NCBI GenBank assembly: GCA_035640715.1
Contig: DASQVO010000074.1
Span: forward strand, 1-8,919
DNA: 8,919 nt
Source of the DNA: DASQVO01 sp035640715
Lineage (GTDB): Bacteria > Actinomycetota > Actinomycetes > Streptosporangiales > Streptosporangiaceae
Direction: 5' to 3'
Shown one piece after another: positions 1 to 7,282 of this stretch. The notes under the pieces were generated by a model, which saw only the letters and a program-made list of their open reading frames with translations, searched no databases and was not told the DNA's origin. Each line of letters opens with the position of its first letter. The first letter of the stretch is position 1. The position numbers and the translations under genes are program-made.

Positions 1-676
1 TGGTGAGGCGCCGGAGGGCGGGGAGCAGCGTGTCAATGTCCTGGCTGGTGCGGAACGCGACGATGGTGGTGCCGCTGCCGGCGGTGCCCTCGCGGGAGGC
101 GGGCGGGGCGGGTGCGGTGAAGAGGTTGATCACCTGGCGCATCGCCTCGTCGACTTCGGCGACCGGGTCGGGGGACTCGCCGCGGAGCCATCGGCGCAGG
201 ACGTGGTTGTGGGCGGCGACCACGGCGGCGGCCATGAGCTCGGCCCGCAGCGGGGCTGGCTCGGCCGGGTCGGCCATCCAGTCGGCGATGAACTCGCGGA
301 ACAGCCGCTGGTAGCGGGCCACGCTGGCGATCTCCCGGTCGCGGAGGGCGGGAACCGTGCTGGTCAGCGTGTACCGCCGGCGGGCGAGATCGCCTTCGTC
401 GAGGTAGTGCAGCAGCACCAGGCGGACGGCGTCGGAGACCGCGGCCAGGGCGGTGCGGTGATTGGAGGTCGCCAGCCGGTCCCTGATCAGCTCGAGCAGC
501 CGGTCGTGGTCGGGGAAGATGACATCTTCCTTGGAGCGGTAGTGCCGGAAGAACGTGGTGCGCCCCAGTCCGGCCCGTTCGGTGATGTCATCCACGGTGG
601 TCTGCTCATACCCGCGCTCGTCGAACAGGGTGAACGCGGCCTGCGCGAGCCGGTCCCGCGCCGATGGCTTGCTCAT
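1..676 (-). CDS. TetR-family transcriptional repressor (3' end cut by the window edge)
   Basis: Reading the minus strand from the ATG at 676 gives at least 225 residues with no stop before the window edge, so the C-terminus is missing. The N-terminus is a textbook TetR DNA-binding domain: an amphipathic first helix (residues about 5-20) ending in FDERGYEQTT, then a helix-turn-helix at about 27-47 with AGLGRTTFFRHYRSKED. The rest (about 55-190) is helical and variable, as expected of a ligand-binding and dimerisation domain; the ligand cannot be read from sequence. An AAAGGA ribosome binding site lies about 9 nt upstream of the start. The gene is divergent from the mutase-prp operon, with only 100 nt between the two starts and a palindrome in that gap. 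By analogy with other divergent TetR genes it probably represses both the operon and itself, with an acyl-CoA or related metabolite as a plausible but unproven inducer. The family call is firm; targets and ligand are inferred. Confidence 0.93.
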   Translation of the reverse strand, partial: MSKPSARDRLAQAAFTLFDERGYEQTTVDDITERAGLGRTTFFRHYRSKEDVIFPDHDRLLELIRDRLATSNHRTALAAVSDAVRLVLLHYLDEGDLARRRYTLTSTVPALRDREIASVARYQRLFREFIADWMADPAEPAPLRAELMAAAVVAAHNHVLRRWLRGESPDPVAEVDEAMRQVINLFTAPAPPASREGTAGSGTTIVAFRTSQDIDTLLPALRRLT

Positions 677-713
677 GACCGCTCATCCTTTCGGCCTGAT
701 GGACGGAGGCCAC

Positions 714-742
714 TTGTCATCGCTAGGGGTACTAAGTACCAT
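714..742 (+). promoter_or_regulatory. Candidate promoter of the mutase-prp operon
   Basis: TTGTCA at 714-719 and TACCAT at 737-742 are separated by exactly 17 nt, a good match to the housekeeping actinobacterial -35/-10 pattern (TTGACA and TAnnnT). Transcription would begin near 748-750, leaving a leader of about 28 nt before the GTG start at 777. The -10 hexamer lies inside the palindrome at 731-758, so a protein bound there should block RNA polymerase. This is seen by eye only; no start site has been mapped. Confidence 0.5.
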
Positions 743-758
743 CTGAATGGTACCGAGT
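731..758. promoter_or_regulatory. Probable TetR-family operator (28-bp imperfect palindrome)
   Basis: The arms are ACTAAGTACCAT (731-742) and ATGGTACCGAGT (747-758), separated by CTGA. Ten of the twelve positions in each arm are complementary, and the inner seven pairs (GTACCAT/ATGGTAC, 736-753) are perfect. A second, overlapping palindrome, GGTACT-A-AGTACC, occupies 728-740 with perfect 6-bp arms. Overlapping palindromes in a divergent gap are typical of TetR-family operators that bind a dimer or a pair of dimers. The site covers the candidate -10 of the operon and sits just upstream of the divergent tetR gene, which fits joint repression and autoregulation. Confidence 0.6.
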
Positions 759-776
759 CCCGATTGGGGTGGTTCC

Positions 777-2363
777 GTGAGCGACGCGGCTCGCAGCGAA
801 TCCGGCCTGCCGGTCCAGCCGGTCTACGACGCTGGCGCACTGGACGGCTTCGACACCAGCGCCATGCTGGGCGATCCGGGCCGGTTCCCCTTCACCCGCG
901 GCGTGTATCCATCGATGTACACGGGGCGGCCCTGGACGATGCGGCAGTACGCCGGGTTCGGCACCGCCAAGGAGTCCAACGCGCGCTACCACGAACTGGT
1001 CAGCGCGGGCACGGGCGGCCTGAGCGTGGCCTTCGACCTGCCTACGCAGATGGGTTATGACTCCGACGAGCCGATCGCCCAAGGCGAGGTTGGCAAGGTC
1101 GGCGTGGCGATCGACTCGATCGACGACATGCGGACCCTATTTGGCGGTCTGCCGCTGGGCAAGATCTCCACGTCGATGACGATCAACGCGCCCGCCTCCA
1201 CGCTGCTACTGATGTACCAGCTCGTCGCCGCCGAGCAGGGCGTCACCGGTACCCAGCTGACCGGCACTATCCAGAACGACGTGCTCAAGGAGTACATCGC
1301 CCGCGGCACCTACATCTACCCGCCCAAGCAGTCCCTGCGGCTGACCAGCGACATCTTCGCCTACTGCCAGAAGGAGATCCCGCGCTGGAACACCATCTCC
1401 ATCTCCGGGTACCACATGGCCGAGGCGGGCGCCACGCCCGCGCAGGAGATCGCGTTCACGATCGCCAACGCCAAGGAGTATGTGCGCGCCGCGCTCGCCG
1501 CGGGCCTGGACGTTGATGATTTCGCACCGCGCCTGTCCTTCTTCTTCGTGGCCCGGACCACGCTGCTGGAGGAGGTCGCCAAGTTCCGCGCGGCCCGCCG
1601 GATCTGGGCCCGGATCATGCGCGAGGAATTCAACGCGAAGAATCCCAAGTCGCAGATGCTGCGCTTCCACACCCAGACCGCCGGCGTGCAGCTGACCGCG
1701 CAGCAGCCGGAGGTCAACCTGGTCCGGGTCGCGCTGCAGGCGCTGGGCGCGGTGCTCGGCGGGACCCAGTCGCTGCACACCAATTCCTACGACGAGGCCA
1801 TTGCCTTGCCCACCGAGAAGGCCGCCAGGCTGGCCCTGCGCACCCAGCAGGTCATCGCCTACGAAACCGATGTGACCAAGACCGTCGACCCGTTCGCCGG
1901 GTCCTACGCGATGGAGTCGATGACCGGCGATCTCGAGGAAGCGGCGCTGGCCCTGATCCAGGCCGTCGAGGACCGCGGCGGCGCCGTGTCCGCCATCGAG
2001 CAAGGCTTCCAGAAAGCCGAGATCGAAGCCACCGCCTACCGGGCCGCGCAGGAGATCGACAGCGGCCAGCGGATCGTGATCGGCGTCAACAAGTTCACCG
2101 CAGGCGAGGAAGAGCCCTACCAGCCGCTGCGCGTCGATCCCCAGATCGAGATCGACCAGTGCGAACGCCTCGCGGCTCTGCGCAAGGAACGGGACAACAA
2201 TGCCGTCCGGCGCGCGCTCGACGCCCTGCGCGCCGCCGCCCAGGGCACCGCCAACGTCCTGCCCCCGATGCGCGAGGCCCTCAAGGTGCGCGCCACTGGC
2301 GGCGAAGTCGCGCACGCCCTGCGTGACGTGTGGGGCGTCTACACCCCACACGAGATGTTCTGA
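777..2363 (+). CDS. Methylmalonyl-CoA-mutase-type acyl-CoA mutase, catalytic large subunit without B12-binding domain
   Basis: The 528-residue product is the substrate-binding TIM-barrel half of a B12-dependent acyl-CoA mutase, which interconverts branched and linear acyl-CoA thioesters such as (R)-methylmalonyl-CoA and succinyl-CoA. Motifs in order: RGVYPSMYTGRPWTMRQYAG (41-60), SVAFDLPTQMGYDSD (83-97), GTIQND (163-168), ISISGYHMAEAGA (207-219), GGTQSLHTNS (328-337), IGVNKF (435-440). Tyr44, Tyr58, Arg176 and His213 have exactly the spacing of Tyr75, Tyr89, Arg207 and His244 of Propionibacterium methylmalonyl-CoA mutase. Isobutyryl-CoA mutases carry Phe and Gln where Tyr58 and Arg176 stand, so a carboxylated substrate is favoured. 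Ethylmalonyl-CoA mutase is unlikely, because those have CSYH where this has SGYH. The C-terminal cobalamin domain of full-length mutases (over 700 aa) is absent, so a separate small subunit is required. I chose GTG 777, which has GGGG 7 nt upstream; the in-frame ATG at 747 has no ribosome binding site and lies in the operator. Confidence 0.9.
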   Translation: MSDAARSESGLPVQPVYDAGALDGFDTSAMLGDPGRFPFTRGVYPSMYTGRPWTMRQYAGFGTAKESNARYHELVSAGTGGLSVAFDLPTQMGYDSDEPIAQGEVGKVGVAIDSIDDMRTLFGGLPLGKISTSMTINAPASTLLLMYQLVAAEQGVTGTQLTGTIQNDVLKEYIARGTYIYPPKQSLRLTSDIFAYCQKEIPRWNTISISGYHMAEAGATPAQEIAFTIANAKEYVRAALAAGLDVDDFAPRLSFFFVARTTLLEEVAKFRAARRIWARIMREEFNAKNPKSQMLRFHTQTAGVQLTAQQPEVNLVRVALQALGAVLGGTQSLHTNSYDEAIALPTEKAARLALRTQQVIAYETDVTKTVDPFAGSYAMESMTGDLEEAALALIQAVEDRGGAVSAIEQGFQKAEIEATAYRAAQEIDSGQRIVIGVNKFTAGEEEPYQPLRVDPQIEIDQCERLAALRKERDNNAVRRALDALRAAAQGTANVLPPMREALKVRATGGEVAHALRDVWGVYTPHEMF

Positions 2364-2403
2364 CCATGATCGGCTCAGATGCCCGAGCAGCAAGGGAAAG
2401 CCG

Positions 2404-3906
2404 ATGATCGATCACGAGGTGCGGACGTATCCGTCGTCGGCAGGGCTGGCGCGGGAGAAACAGCTGGCCTGGAAGCTGGCGGCGGTGGCCACGGACCCGG
2501 TGGAGGTCACCGGCGAGGTGACCGAGATGGTGGTCAACCGGGTGATCGACGACGCCGCGGTGGCAGTCGCATCGCTGACACGGAGGCCGGTGCGCGCCGC
2601 GCGGGAGCAGGCACTGCGGCACACAGCGATACCGGGGGCGGCCGTGTGGGGCGCGGCGCCGAAGGCCCGGACCTCGCCGGAGTGGGCGGCGTGGGCGAAC
2701 GGGGCCGCCGTCCGCGAGCTGGATTTCCATGACACGTTCCTGGCCGCCGACTACTCCCATCCCGGTGACAACATCCCCCCGATCCTGGCGGTGGCCCAGC
2801 ACACCGGCCGGTCCGGGGCGGACCTGATCCGCGGGATCGCGGCGGCCTACGAGGTGCAGGTCGATCTGGTCAAGGGTATCTGCCTGCACGAACACAAGAT
2901 CGACCACATCGCCCACCTGGGCCCGTCGGCGGCGGCGGGGATCGGGGCGCTGCTCGGCCTGGACACGCCGGTCGTGTATCAGGCGATCGGGCAGGCGCTG
3001 CACTGCACCACCCAGACCCGCCAGTCCCGCAAGGGGGAGATCTCCAGCTGGAAGGCCTACGCCCCCGCCTTCGCCGCCAAGGTCGCGGTCGAGGCGATCG
3101 ACCGGGCGATGCGCGGGCAGGGCTCCCCCAGCCCCATCTATGAGGGCGAGGACGGGGTAATCGCCTGGCTGCTGGGCGGCCCGGAAGCGGTCTATACGGT
3201 GCCGCTGCCCGCCCCAGGGGAGCCGAAGCGGGCCATCCTGGAGACCTACACCAAGGAGCATTCGGCCGAATACCAGGCGCAGGCGCTGATCGACCTGGCC
3301 CGCCGGCTCGGCCCCCGGATCGGGGAGGTCGCCAAGATCGAGAAGGTGGTGATCCACACCAGCCACCACACCCACTACGTGATCGGCTCGGGGTCCGGGG
3401 ACCCGCAGAAATATGACCCGGCCGCCTCCCGGGAAACCCTGGACCATTCGCTGCCGTACATTTTCGCGGTCGCGCTGCAGGACGGCGGCTGGCACCACAT
3501 CCGCTCCTATGAACGGGCCCGGGCCACCCGCCCGGACACCGTGGACCTGTGGCGGAAGATCACCACCGCCGAGGACCCCGAGTGGACCCGCCGCTACCAC
3601 GACCCGGACCCATCGAAACGGGCGTTCGGCGGCCGGGTGGAGATCATCCTGGCCGACGGCACCGTGGTCAGCGACGAGATCGCAGTGGCGGACGCTCACC
3701 CGGCCGGTGCGCACCCGTTCACCCGCGAGCAGTATGTGGCCAAATTCCGCACCCTGGCCGACGGGGTCATCGATCCCGCGGTACAGGACCAGTTCCTGGA
3801 GACGGTGACCCGCCTCCCCGAGCTGAGCACGGCCGAGATAGCCGCGCTCGCCCTGCCCGGCATCGCCCAGGCGGGCGAGCAGCCGGAAACCTGGGGGATC
3901 TTCTGA
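2404..3906 (+). CDS. prpD: 2-methylcitrate dehydratase, MmgE/PrpD family
   Basis: PrpD dehydrates 2-methylcitrate to cis-2-methylaconitate, and in actinobacterial versions may also rehydrate it toward 2-methylisocitrate. It is the second step of the cytoplasmic methylcitrate cycle. The 500-residue product matches the usual length (about 480-505). Recognisable blocks are ELDFHDTFLAADYSHPGDNI (105-124), GICLHEHKIDHIAHLGPSAA (158-177), TRQSRKGEISSWKAYAPAFA, SPIYEGEDGVIAWLLGGPE, HTSHHTHYVIGSGSGDPQK and SRETLDHSLPYIFAVALQDG. These are nearly word-for-word the mycobacterial PrpD sequence as I recall it, so the call does not rest on context alone. The start ATG has AAGGG 7 nt upstream. It follows the mutase by 40 nt and its stop overlaps the prpB start by one base (TGATG), indicating translational coupling. 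Nothing is truncated or unusual. Confidence 0.95.
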   Translation: MIDHEVRTYPSSAGLAREKQLAWKLAAVATDPVEVTGEVTEMVVNRVIDDAAVAVASLTRRPVRAAREQALRHTAIPGAAVWGAAPKARTSPEWAAWANGAAVRELDFHDTFLAADYSHPGDNIPPILAVAQHTGRSGADLIRGIAAAYEVQVDLVKGICLHEHKIDHIAHLGPSAAAGIGALLGLDTPVVYQAIGQALHCTTQTRQSRKGEISSWKAYAPAFAAKVAVEAIDRAMRGQGSPSPIYEGEDGVIAWLLGGPEAVYTVPLPAPGEPKRAILETYTKEHSAEYQAQALIDLARRLGPRIGEVAKIEKVVIHTSHHTHYVIGSGSGDPQKYDPAASRETLDHSLPYIFAVALQDGGWHHIRSYERARATRPDTVDLWRKITTAEDPEWTRRYHDPDPSKRAFGGRVEIILADGTVVSDEIAVADAHPAGAHPFTREQYVAKFRTLADGVIDPAVQDQFLETVTRLPELSTAEIAALALPGIAQAGEQPETWGIF

Positions 3907-4799
3907 TGCTGCACGACACCACCACCGCCGCGGACAAGCGGGCGGCATTCCGGGCCGGGCTCGCCTCCGGCAAGCTGCTCCGCTTCCCCGGCGCGTTCAG
4001 TCCGCTGTCCGCGATGCTGATCGCCCGGCACGGTTTTGAGGGCGTCTACATCTCCGGCGCGGTCATCTCCGCCGACCTGGGCCTGCCCGACATCGGCCTG
4101 ACCACCTTGACCGAAGTGGCGGGCCGGGCAGCCCAGATCGCCCGGGTGACCGCCCTCCCCGCCCTGGTCGATGCGGATACCGGGTTCGGCGAGCCGATGA
4201 ACGTGGCCCGCACCGTCCAGGTCCTCGAAGACGCCGGCGTGGCCGGCATGCACATCGAAGATCAGGTCAACCCCAAGCGCTGTGGCCACCTCGACGGCAA
4301 AGACGTCGTCGGCCGGGACACAGCCGTGAAGCGGATCAAGGCCGCCGTGGCCGCCCGCCGGGACCCGGGCTTCGTCATCGCCGCCCGCACCGACGCCGCC
4401 GCCGTCGCCGGCATGGACGAAGCAATCGACCGGGCCAAGGCCTATGCCGACGCCGGCGCCGACCTGATCTTCCCTGAGGCCATGGCCGGCGAGGCCGATT
4501 TCGAGCGGTTCCGCGCCGCCGTCGACGTGCCGATCCTGGCCAACATGACCGAATTCGGGAAAAGCAAGCTGCTGGACGCCGCAACGCTGAAAAACCTCGG
4601 CGTCAACATCGTCATCTACCCCGTCACTCTGCTGCGGCTCGCCATGCACGCCGCCGGGACCGGGCTGACCGCCATCGCCACCCGCGGCACCCAGGAGGGG
4701 CTGCTGGATCAGATGCAGCACCGCCGGGACCTGTACGACCTGCTCGACTATGAGGCCTACAACACCTTCGACACCGGCATCTACAACTTCGAGCTCTAG
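3906..4799 (+). CDS. prpB: 2-methylisocitrate lyase
   Basis: PrpB cleaves 2-methylisocitrate into pyruvate and succinate, the last step of the methylcitrate cycle. The 297-residue product is full length for PrpB. It carries the isocitrate lyase/PEP mutase superfamily signature KRCGH (124-128) with catalytic Cys126, the metal-binding VDADTGFGEP (Asp89 and Asp91), GMHIEDQ (114-120), AARTDA (159-164) with the substrate-contacting arginine, and FPEA (189-192). Its length and the KRCGH form separate it from the longer isocitrate lyases. Carboxyphosphonoenolpyruvate mutase is a relative, but the prpD and prpC neighbours make PrpB the right reading. Its ATG overlaps the prpD stop by one base, so it has no independent leader and probably depends on coupled translation. 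Confidence 0.95.
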   Translation: MLHDTTTAADKRAAFRAGLASGKLLRFPGAFSPLSAMLIARHGFEGVYISGAVISADLGLPDIGLTTLTEVAGRAAQIARVTALPALVDADTGFGEPMNVARTVQVLEDAGVAGMHIEDQVNPKRCGHLDGKDVVGRDTAVKRIKAAVAARRDPGFVIAARTDAAAVAGMDEAIDRAKAYADAGADLIFPEAMAGEADFERFRAAVDVPILANMTEFGKSKLLDAATLKNLGVNIVIYPVTLLRLAMHAAGTGLTAIATRGTQEGLLDQMQHRRDLYDLLDYEAYNTFDTGIYNFEL

Positions 4800-4836
4800 C
4801 CAGGGCCGCCTGCCAGACTCCCGGAAGGGGCCACCC

Positions 4837-5967
4837 ATGCCAGCTACCGACACTGCCGGAGCCGAGATCCGCAAGGGACTGGACGGCGTCATCGCCGACA
4901 CCACCGCGATCTCCATGGTCAACCCGGACACCAACTCGCTCACCTACCGCGGCTACCCAGTCCAGGAACTCGCCCGCCGCTGCAGCTTCGAGGAAGTCGC
5001 CTACCTGCTCTGGCACGGCGACCTGCCCACCCCGGCCCAGCTCGCCGCCCAGAACGACGCCGAACGCGCCCAGCGCGCCCTCGATCCCGTCACCGCCGGC
5101 ATCCTCACCGGGCTCCCGGCCACCGCCCACCCCATGGACACTCTCCGCACCGCGGTCAGCCTGCTCGGCACCGCCGACCCAGCCGAAGACGACAACACCC
5201 CCGCCGCGAACCAGGCCAAGGCCCTGCGGTTGTTCGCCGTCCTGCCCGCTGTCGTCGCCCTCGACCAGCGCCGCCGCAGGGGCGAGGATCCGGTACCGCC
5301 CCGCGACGACCTCGGCTTCGCCGCCAACTTCCTCTACATGACCTTCGGCGAAGTCCCCGAGCCCGCCATCGTCAAGGCGTTCGAAACCTCCCTGATCCTG
5401 TACGCCGAGCACAGCTTCAACGCCTCCACCTTCACCGCCCGCGTCGTCACCTCCACCCTGGCCGACACCTACAGTGCCGTCACCGCCGCCATCGGCGCCC
5501 TCAAAGGCCCCCTGCACGGCGGTGCCAACGAAGCCGTCATGGACATGATGGACGAAATCGGCACCCCGGACCGCGCCGGGCAATGGCTCGAGGCCGCCCT
5601 GGCAGACAAGCGCACCATCATGGGCTTCGGCCACCGCGTCTACAAACACGGCGACTCCCGCGTCCCCACCATGCGCGCTGCCCTTGGCGACATCGCCTCC
5701 CTTCGCGACGGCCAGCAGCTCCTCGACATCTACGAGATCCTGGCCAAGGCCATGTACGACGCCAAGGGCCTGCACCCTAACCTCGACTATCCCGCCGGGC
5801 CCGCCTACCACCTGATCGGGTTCGGCACCCCCGCCTTCACCCCCATCTTCGTTACCGCCCGCATCACCGGCTGGACCGCCCACATCGCCGAGCAACTCGC
5901 CGCCAACAGCCTCATCCGCCCCCTGGCCGCCTACACCGGCCCCGCCGAACGCCACCTGCCCGGGTGA
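4837..5967 (+). CDS. prpC: 2-methylcitrate synthase, citrate synthase family
   Basis: This enzyme condenses propionyl-CoA with oxaloacetate to give 2-methylcitrate and CoA, the entry step of the methylcitrate cycle. The 376-residue product has the short form typical of bacterial PrpC rather than the larger type II citrate synthases. Visible motifs: LTYRGYPVQELA (35-46), LYAEHSFNAST (188-198) with His192, KGPLHGGANEAV (223-234) with catalytic His227, the citrate synthase signature GFGHRVYKHGDSR (263-275) with His266 and Arg275, and HPNLDYPAG (313-321) with catalytic Asp317. GGAAGGGG at 4823-4830 precedes the ATG by 6 nt. It lies 37 nt after prpB and is the last gene of the probable operon. Sequence alone does not exclude some citrate synthase activity, as many PrpC enzymes are bifunctional; the operon supports methylcitrate synthase as the main role. 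Confidence 0.92.
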   Translation: MPATDTAGAEIRKGLDGVIADTTAISMVNPDTNSLTYRGYPVQELARRCSFEEVAYLLWHGDLPTPAQLAAQNDAERAQRALDPVTAGILTGLPATAHPMDTLRTAVSLLGTADPAEDDNTPAANQAKALRLFAVLPAVVALDQRRRRGEDPVPPRDDLGFAANFLYMTFGEVPEPAIVKAFETSLILYAEHSFNASTFTARVVTSTLADTYSAVTAAIGALKGPLHGGANEAVMDMMDEIGTPDRAGQWLEAALADKRTIMGFGHRVYKHGDSRVPTMRAALGDIASLRDGQQLLDIYEILAKAMYDAKGLHPNLDYPAGPAYHLIGFGTPAFTPIFVTARITGWTAHIAEQLAANSLIRPLAAYTGPAERHLPG

Positions 5968-6139
5968 GCGCGGGCACGCTTCGCGCGCCTGCTGTCGTTC
6001 GTGTCGCAGCCGCACCTTCCGGGCGTCCGCCGGTCCTGTATCAGGATTTTCCGGCTATTACCAGTTTGAGTGTCCCGTCGGCGGGCAGCCGGACGGCCGG
6101 AACGGAGCTTGTCCCGAACCGGTCGCGATGGGAGCCGCC
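5968..6139. other. Intergenic region between prpC and the dehydrogenase gene
   Basis: This 172-nt stretch has no convincing coding sequence. Directly after the prpC stop, GCGCG (5968-5972) can pair with CGCGC (5982-5986), a small GC-rich stem that may serve as a weak terminator but has no T run. TCCTG-TAT-CAGGA (6034-6046) is a short inverted repeat, nested inside CCGG...CCGG (6030-6033 and 6051-6054), and could be an operator for the downstream gene. TATTAC near 6056-6061 is the best -10-like hexamer, but I see no matching -35. The gap suggests the dehydrogenase is transcribed separately from the prp operon. Confidence 0.35.
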
Positions 6140-7282
6140 GTGAAAGCCGTTGTCTACGAGGGACCGTACAACGTCGCCGTGGAAGAAGTGCCCGACCCGA
6201 AGATCGAGGCGCCGAACGACGCCGTCATCCGGATCACCACGACGAACATCTGCGGTTCTGACTTGCACATGTACGAAGGCCGCACCAACGTGGAGCAAGG
6301 CAAGATTCTCGGCCACGAGAACATGGGAATCGTCGAGGAAACCGGCCCCGGCGTGACCCGTATCAAGCCCGGTGACCGGGTATCGGTGCCGTTCAACATC
6401 GGCTGCGGCACCTGCCGCAACTGCATCACTGGCTGGACGTCGTTCTGCCTCACCACCAATCCGGTGGACGGCGTGGACGGCGCGGCCTACGGCTACGCCC
6501 AGATGGGCCCCTACCAGGGCGGCCAGGCCGAGTACCTGCGGGTGCCCTACGCCGACTTCAACCTGCTGCCGCTGCCCGCGGGAGAGGAGTTCGAGCAGGA
6601 CTTCACCACGCTGTCGGACATCTTCCCGACCGGGTACCACGGCGCGCATCTCGCCGGGGTCAACCCCGGGGATACCGCGGTGGTCTTCGGCGCCGGCCCG
6701 GTCGGGCTGCTCGCCGCGCACAGCTCCTACCTGCGCGGTGCCGCCCAGGTGCTCGTCGCCGATCACCAGCCGGACCGGCTCGCGCTAGCCGAACGGTTCA
6801 ACGCGACACCGGTCAACATCGCGGAGGCGGATCCCGCCGAGCAGGTCCTGTCAGCCACCGGCGGCCGCGGCGCCGACTGCGGCATCGATGCGGTCGGCTA
6901 CCAGGCCCATGACCCGCAGGGGGAGGAGCAACCGCATCTCGTCCTGGACTGGCTGGTCAACGCGGTCCGCTCCACCGGCGGCATCGGCGTCGTCGGCGTG
7001 TACATGCCACAGGATCCCGGCGCCGCTACCGACGGTGCCAAGGAAGGACGCTACGGGTTCAACTTCGGCAAGCTGTTCCAGAAAGGACAGCACCTGGGCA
7101 CCGGGCAGTGCCCGGTCAAGCGGTACAACGAACAGCTCCGGGACCTGATCATCGCCGGGCGGGCTAAGCCATCCATGCTCGTCTCCCACGAGCTGCCGCT
7201 CAGCCAGGCCCCCGACGCCTACGACAAGTTCGACAAGCGGGCCGACGGTTACACCAAGGTTCTCCTCCACCCCACAGCGTGA
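6140..7282 (+). CDS. Zinc-dependent dehydrogenase, glutathione-independent formaldehyde dehydrogenase-like
   Basis: The 380-residue protein is a medium-chain zinc alcohol dehydrogenase that probably oxidises an aldehyde or alcohol with NAD. Catalytic-zinc motifs are ICGSDLHMYEGRT (Cys38), ILGHENMG (His59, Glu60) and LSDIFPTGYHGA (Asp160). The structural-zinc lobe is Cys89, Cys92, Cys95 and Cys103 in a C-x2-C-x2-C-x7-C pattern. A Rossmann fold follows with FGAGPVG (183-189), and the acidic residue in VADHQPDR suggests NAD rather than NADP. Several blocks (VPFN, AYGYAQMG, GGQAEYLRVPYADFNLL, GVY.....DPGA) match Pseudomonas putida formaldehyde dehydrogenase as I remember it, which oxidises or dismutates formaldehyde without added glutathione. 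Many relatives have other substrates, so the substrate is uncertain. GTG 6140 is preferred over the in-frame ATG at 6128, because GGGAG (6130-6134) sits correctly before it and MKAVVYEGP is the usual family N-terminus. It may be unrelated to the prp operon. Confidence 0.88.
   Translation: MKAVVYEGPYNVAVEEVPDPKIEAPNDAVIRITTTNICGSDLHMYEGRTNVEQGKILGHENMGIVEETGPGVTRIKPGDRVSVPFNIGCGTCRNCITGWTSFCLTTNPVDGVDGAAYGYAQMGPYQGGQAEYLRVPYADFNLLPLPAGEEFEQDFTTLSDIFPTGYHGAHLAGVNPGDTAVVFGAGPVGLLAAHSSYLRGAAQVLVADHQPDRLALAERFNATPVNIAEADPAEQVLSATGGRGADCGIDAVGYQAHDPQGEEQPHLVLDWLVNAVRSTGGIGVVGVYMPQDPGAATDGAKEGRYGFNFGKLFQKGQHLGTGQCPVKRYNEQLRDLIIAGRAKPSMLVSHELPLSQAPDAYDKFDKRADGYTKVLLHPTA

Noticed and set aside
677..776. 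Cobalamin riboswitch before the mutase gene
   Set aside because: The divergent gap is only 100 nt, the likely leader is about 28 nt, and no B12-box-like sequence is visible.
203..1060. Plus-strand open frame of 285 codons at the left end
   Set aside because: It runs antisense to the clear TetR gene and then out of frame through the mutase gene; its translation resembles no protein family.
1206..2393. Minus-strand 395-codon frame opposite the mutase
   Set aside because: Antisense to a gene with all catalytic motifs intact; composition is typical of a shadow frame.
2281..6015. Long minus-strand open frames opposite prpD, prpB and prpC (for example 2281-3948 and 4624-6015)
   Set aside because: They are antisense shadows of strongly coding GC-rich genes, with Gly/Val/Asp-rich low-complexity translations and no recognisable family; the plus-strand genes are unambiguous.
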